This document shows positions 14,067 through 16,066 of a stretch of DNA of 16,066 nucleotides, one piece after another. The notes beneath the pieces are model-generated. The model was not told the DNA's origin and made no database searches. It saw nothing but the letters and a program-made list of their open reading frames with translations. A program made the translations under genes and the position numbers. Each line of letters begins with the position of its first letter. Position 1 is the first letter of the stretch. This DNA comes from Burkholderiales bacterium (lineage in GTDB: Bacteria; Pseudomonadota; Gammaproteobacteria; Burkholderiales; Burkholderiaceae): contig CAHJWV010000392.1 in NCBI GenBank assembly GCA_903643055.1, positions 1-16,066 on the forward strand. The letters are read 5' to 3'.

Positions 14067-15046
14067 TCAGATCGCAACGCTGTCCCGAGCCACGCTGCGA
14101 GCCTGCGTCCTGGGCGGCGCCAGCAGTTCGCGGGTCTCTGCCAGTACCTGATCCTGGAACTTCGGGTCACGGACCTGCGCAGAGCCGACCATCGGGCGAC
14201 CGCCGTCGTCGTAATAGGTTCCGGTGGCGCCGGCTTCGTTGAGGGCCACGGTGGTGATCACGCGCGCGGCGCGCTTCGGTGTGCTCAGGAACTTGAGGAA
14301 GGGCCTCAACAGCGGCACCAGCACGGGCACGACAAACCGCGCCATGAAGCGTGGCAACGCACCCGCATCGCGGGAGAGCCCGGTCGCGGGCGTCACGCCC
14401 GGCTCGACCGCATTGAAGCGCAGCCGGGGCGTCTCGCGGGCGAACGCCAATGCCGCCGCGAGGAGGGCCTGCTTCGACGTCGCACAGTCGTCGAAGCCGG
14501 GCTTCACCGAGCCACCGGCTTTCCATTCGCCCCGGGCCGAGGCCTGCGCGGAGAGATAACGCTCGCCACGAAAGCCGGCGGCGTGCACCGGTTTACGGTC
14601 CGGGTTTTCAACCGCCGACACCACGAACACGACGTTTGCGCCATCGCGCAGATGCGGCACCAGGGCTTCGGTCAATGCGAACGGGCCCAGGTGGTTCGTC
14701 GCAAAGGTCATGTCCCAGTCTTGCGCATTCTTCGTGGCGTGGGCCGGCCGAATGCCTGCGTTGTTGACCAGCGCGGCAATCGGCAGATTCAGCGCAACGA
14801 TCTCCGCTGAGGCGCGCCGCACGCTTGCGTCGCTCGCCAGGTCGCACGGGATCGACACCGCCTCGTGACCCTGCTGCTCCAGGGTTCGCTTCACCGCATC
14901 GAGCCGCGCGCGATCACGGCCGATTAGCACCACCGTGCCACGCCGGGCCAGTGCTTTCGCAGTCGCCAGCCCGATCCCTGAGGTCGGGCGGTGATGACAT
15001 AGGCCTTGCGCGCGGTGGCGCCAATGGAAGAAATCGCTTTTGACAT
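14067..15046 (-). pseudogene. Frameshifted short-chain dehydrogenase (SDR)
   Basis: The gene encodes an SDR of about 326 residues: nucleotide-binding TGxxxGIG region, VLIGRDR, NNAGIRPA, and a C-terminal half typical of NAD(P)-dependent oxidoreductases (FNAVEPGVTP, ATGTYYDDGGRP). Natural translation from ATG 15046 reads MSKAISSIGATARKAYVIT and then leaves frame at about 14985-14991; adding one C on the plus strand there restores TGPTSGIG exactly. The long frame that starts at 15074 reads a meaningless N-terminus instead. In addition, the catalytic YxxxK is CATSK: TGT replaces the expected TAT, so Tyr is Cys. Two independent defects argue for a decaying gene rather than only a sequencing slip, though the single-base gap alone could be an error. 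It lies downstream of tetR, and an operator-like site sits just ahead of its start. Confidence 0.8.
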
Positions 15047-15061
15047 GATCAGCTTTTATTG

Positions 15062-15077
15062 ACTGGCTAGGCATTCA
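15062..15077. promoter_or_regulatory. Operator-like site upstream of the SDR gene
   Basis: ACTGGCTAGGCATTCA on the plus strand, centred on CTAG with near-inverted ACTG/CA(T)T flanks. It is a near-copy of the site ahead of tetR (13 of 16 bases identical) and lies 16 bases upstream of ATG 15046. It fits a second binding site for the neighbouring TetR protein. Confidence 0.6.
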
Positions 15078-15094
15078 TTAACAGGGCAAAAAAA

Positions 15095-15661
15095 TCAGTG
15101 CAGCATGCGCCACAGCGCGTCGAAACCGGCCTTGGCGTGCCGGTCTGCATCGGCGGGGTCTTGCGTCATGAAATCCATGGTCGTCTCGGCAACCGAATTC
15201 ATCAGCGCTGCGACAAACGGGAACGGCGCGTCACGCAGCGAGCCGCCCGCACGCGCCTGTTCCATGAAGGCCGCAATGCGTGCCATTGCCTGATGCCCGG
15301 CTGCACGGGCCGCCTCGGTGAGATCGGGCGAGGCACCCAACTGCGCCAGCACCCTGCGCGTTTGCGGATTTTCGGCACTCCAGCCCATCCAGTTCGACCA
15401 GACGACGAAGAACTGCTCGCGAAGGTCGCCATCGAGCGCGACATCCTTCAAGGTCGCCGACGCCATGTCGGACTTCAGCTCGAGAAACAGCGCATTGAAG
15501 AGCGCGGCCTTGGTCTCGAAATAGGTGAACAGCGAACCATTGGCGACACCCGCCTCTTTCGCAATCAGGGCCGTGGGCGCCCCCAGGCCTTGCCGGCTGA
15601 CCACGCGCACCGCGGCCGCCAGGATGGCACTTCGCTTGTCTTCACTCTTGGGCCTGGCCAC
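15095..15661 (-). CDS. TetR family transcriptional regulator
   Basis: A 188-residue regulator starting at GTG 15661, with GGAG on the minus strand (plus 15671-15674) nine bases upstream. The TetR_N domain spans residues 1-52: MARPKSEDKRSAILAAAV, then the helix-turn-helix with PTALIAKEAGVANGSLFTYF (29-48). The C-terminal helical domain (about 70-188) is ligand-binding and not diagnostic. It is followed on the same strand by the SDR gene, with 48 bases between its stop and the SDR ATG. An operator-like site lies at 15695-15710 in its own promoter and another ahead of the SDR gene, so it likely represses both. Regulators next to oxidoreductases often sense the substrate of that enzyme; the ligand is unknown. 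Confidence 0.95.
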   Translation of the reverse strand: MARPKSEDKRSAILAAAVRVVSRQGLGAPTALIAKEAGVANGSLFTYFETKAALFNALFLELKSDMASATLKDVALDGDLREQFFVVWSNWMGWSAENPQTRRVLAQLGASPDLTEAARAAGHQAMARIAAFMEQARAGGSLRDAPFPFVAALMNSVAETTMDFMTQDPADADRHAKAGFDALWRMLH

Positions 15662-15694
15662 GTGTGGATGCTCCGTCGGCGCAGCTTATTAATA

Positions 15695-15710
15695 ACTGAC
15701 TAGACAGTCA
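15695..15710. promoter_or_regulatory. Operator-like site upstream of tetR
   Basis: ACTGACTAGACAGTCA (plus strand): ACTG and CAGT are inverted around CTAG, and TGACT/AGTCA are inverted as well. It lies 34 bases upstream of the GTG start in an AT-rich promoter region. Together with the copy at 15062-15077 it defines the consensus ACTGRCTAGRCAKTCA. Confidence 0.7.
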
Positions 15711-15820
15711 ATTAAAAAGGCGATGTGGAGGGCTTTTGTTCAAGGGACCTGGTCAGAGGGCTCAACTCCTTTGCCGGCACAGGGTCCGCCTCAGGCTGCT
15801 TTGTGCCGCCCACAATGCAA

Positions 15821-15844
15821 TCGACCCATCCGGGGATGGGTCGA
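15821..15844 (-). terminator. Hairpin downstream of uppP
   Basis: TCGACCCATCC (15821-15831) and GGATGGGTCGA (15834-15844) are perfect 11-base arms with a 2-base spacer, 33 bases past the uppP stop. On the minus strand it is followed by TTGCATTG, a poor T tract, so it may be a weak terminator. Confidence 0.5.
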
Positions 15845-15876
15845 AAAGCGGGGTGGCTTCGCCTTGGCGCCCTGGA

Positions 15877-16066
15877 TCAATCCTTCCAGACCACCAGGTT
15901 GAACCAGGCGGTGGCCAGAATCACGATGCCGAACACGATGCGGTACCAGGCGAACGCCACGAAGTTGTGGGTCGAGATGTAGCGCAGCAGCCAGCGCACG
16001 CAGAACCAGGCGGAGATGAACGAGAACACCAGGCCGATCAGGAACATCGGCGCGTCGGCCAGGCTC
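15877..16066 (-). CDS. uppP: Undecaprenyl-diphosphatase, C-terminal part
   Basis: The last 63 codons of a membrane protein whose 5' part lies beyond the window. The reading includes [19 protein letters not shown], then [19 protein letters not shown], then [20 protein letters not shown] before the TGA. The [20 protein letters not shown] block is diagnostic of the UppP/BacA family, which dephosphorylates undecaprenyl diphosphate at the periplasmic face of the inner membrane to recycle the lipid carrier for peptidoglycan and polysaccharides. The catalytic motifs lie in the missing N-terminal part. The product is certain to family level. Confidence 0.95.
   Translation of the reverse strand, partial: SLADAPMFLIGLVFSFISAWFCVRWLLRYISTHNFVAFAWYRIVFGIVILATAWFNLVVWKD

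Overview
The window is GC-rich DNA from a Gram-negative proteobacterium. It most resembles a betaproteobacterium of the order Burkholderiales. The reasons are high third-position GC, the DUF1415, DUF1304, CsbD and CHRD family proteins, a UppP end, and two plant-inducible-promoter (PIP/hrpII) boxes like those of Ralstonia, Acidovorax and Xanthomonas type III secretion regulons. The order is inferred from protein style; I could not search a database.

Left part (1-3400) looks like the edge of a type III secretion regulon. A 306-residue, Cys- and Trp-free protein with a Ser/Pro-rich start and a C-terminal helical tail (401-1321, +) lies downstream of a perfect TTCGC-N15-TTCGC box at 170-194. A 414-residue, Gly/Ala-rich, Cys- and Trp-free harpin-like protein with four copies of a 16-residue amphipathic module (2063-3307, -) lies downstream of a second perfect box, which also has a correctly spaced -10 element (3338-3399). 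The 740 bases between their 3' ends hold no gene I can support but contain several hairpins, some of them terminator-like.

Middle part (3500-9230) is chromosomal housekeeping or unknown material: a DUF1415 protein, a membrane-anchored unknown protein, a divergent alkaline-phosphatase-superfamily protein, a divergent tetR/DUF1304 pair sharing a perfect 12-bp-arm palindrome, and a membrane glycosyltransferase family 2 protein.

The 9500-10900 stretch is a group of small envelope or stress-type genes: CsbD-like protein, a 62-residue proline-rich protein and a CHRD-domain lipoprotein.

The 11045-13894 stretch is the most interesting pair: a 688-residue class-3-type lipase with a recognisable Ser-Asp-His triad and a long Ala-rich helical C-terminus, followed 21 bases later by an ankyrin-repeat protein with a lipoprotein signal peptide. 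This is the layout of an antibacterial lipase effector with a periplasmic immunity protein. No secretion-system gene is in view, so the toxin/immunity reading is an inference.

The right end (14067-16066, all -) holds a TetR regulator and a downstream short-chain dehydrogenase, each preceded by a copy of the same 16-base operator-like motif, then the C-terminus of undecaprenyl-diphosphatase. The dehydrogenase carries a one-base deletion in its nucleotide-binding motif and a Cys in place of the catalytic Tyr, so it looks like a decaying gene.
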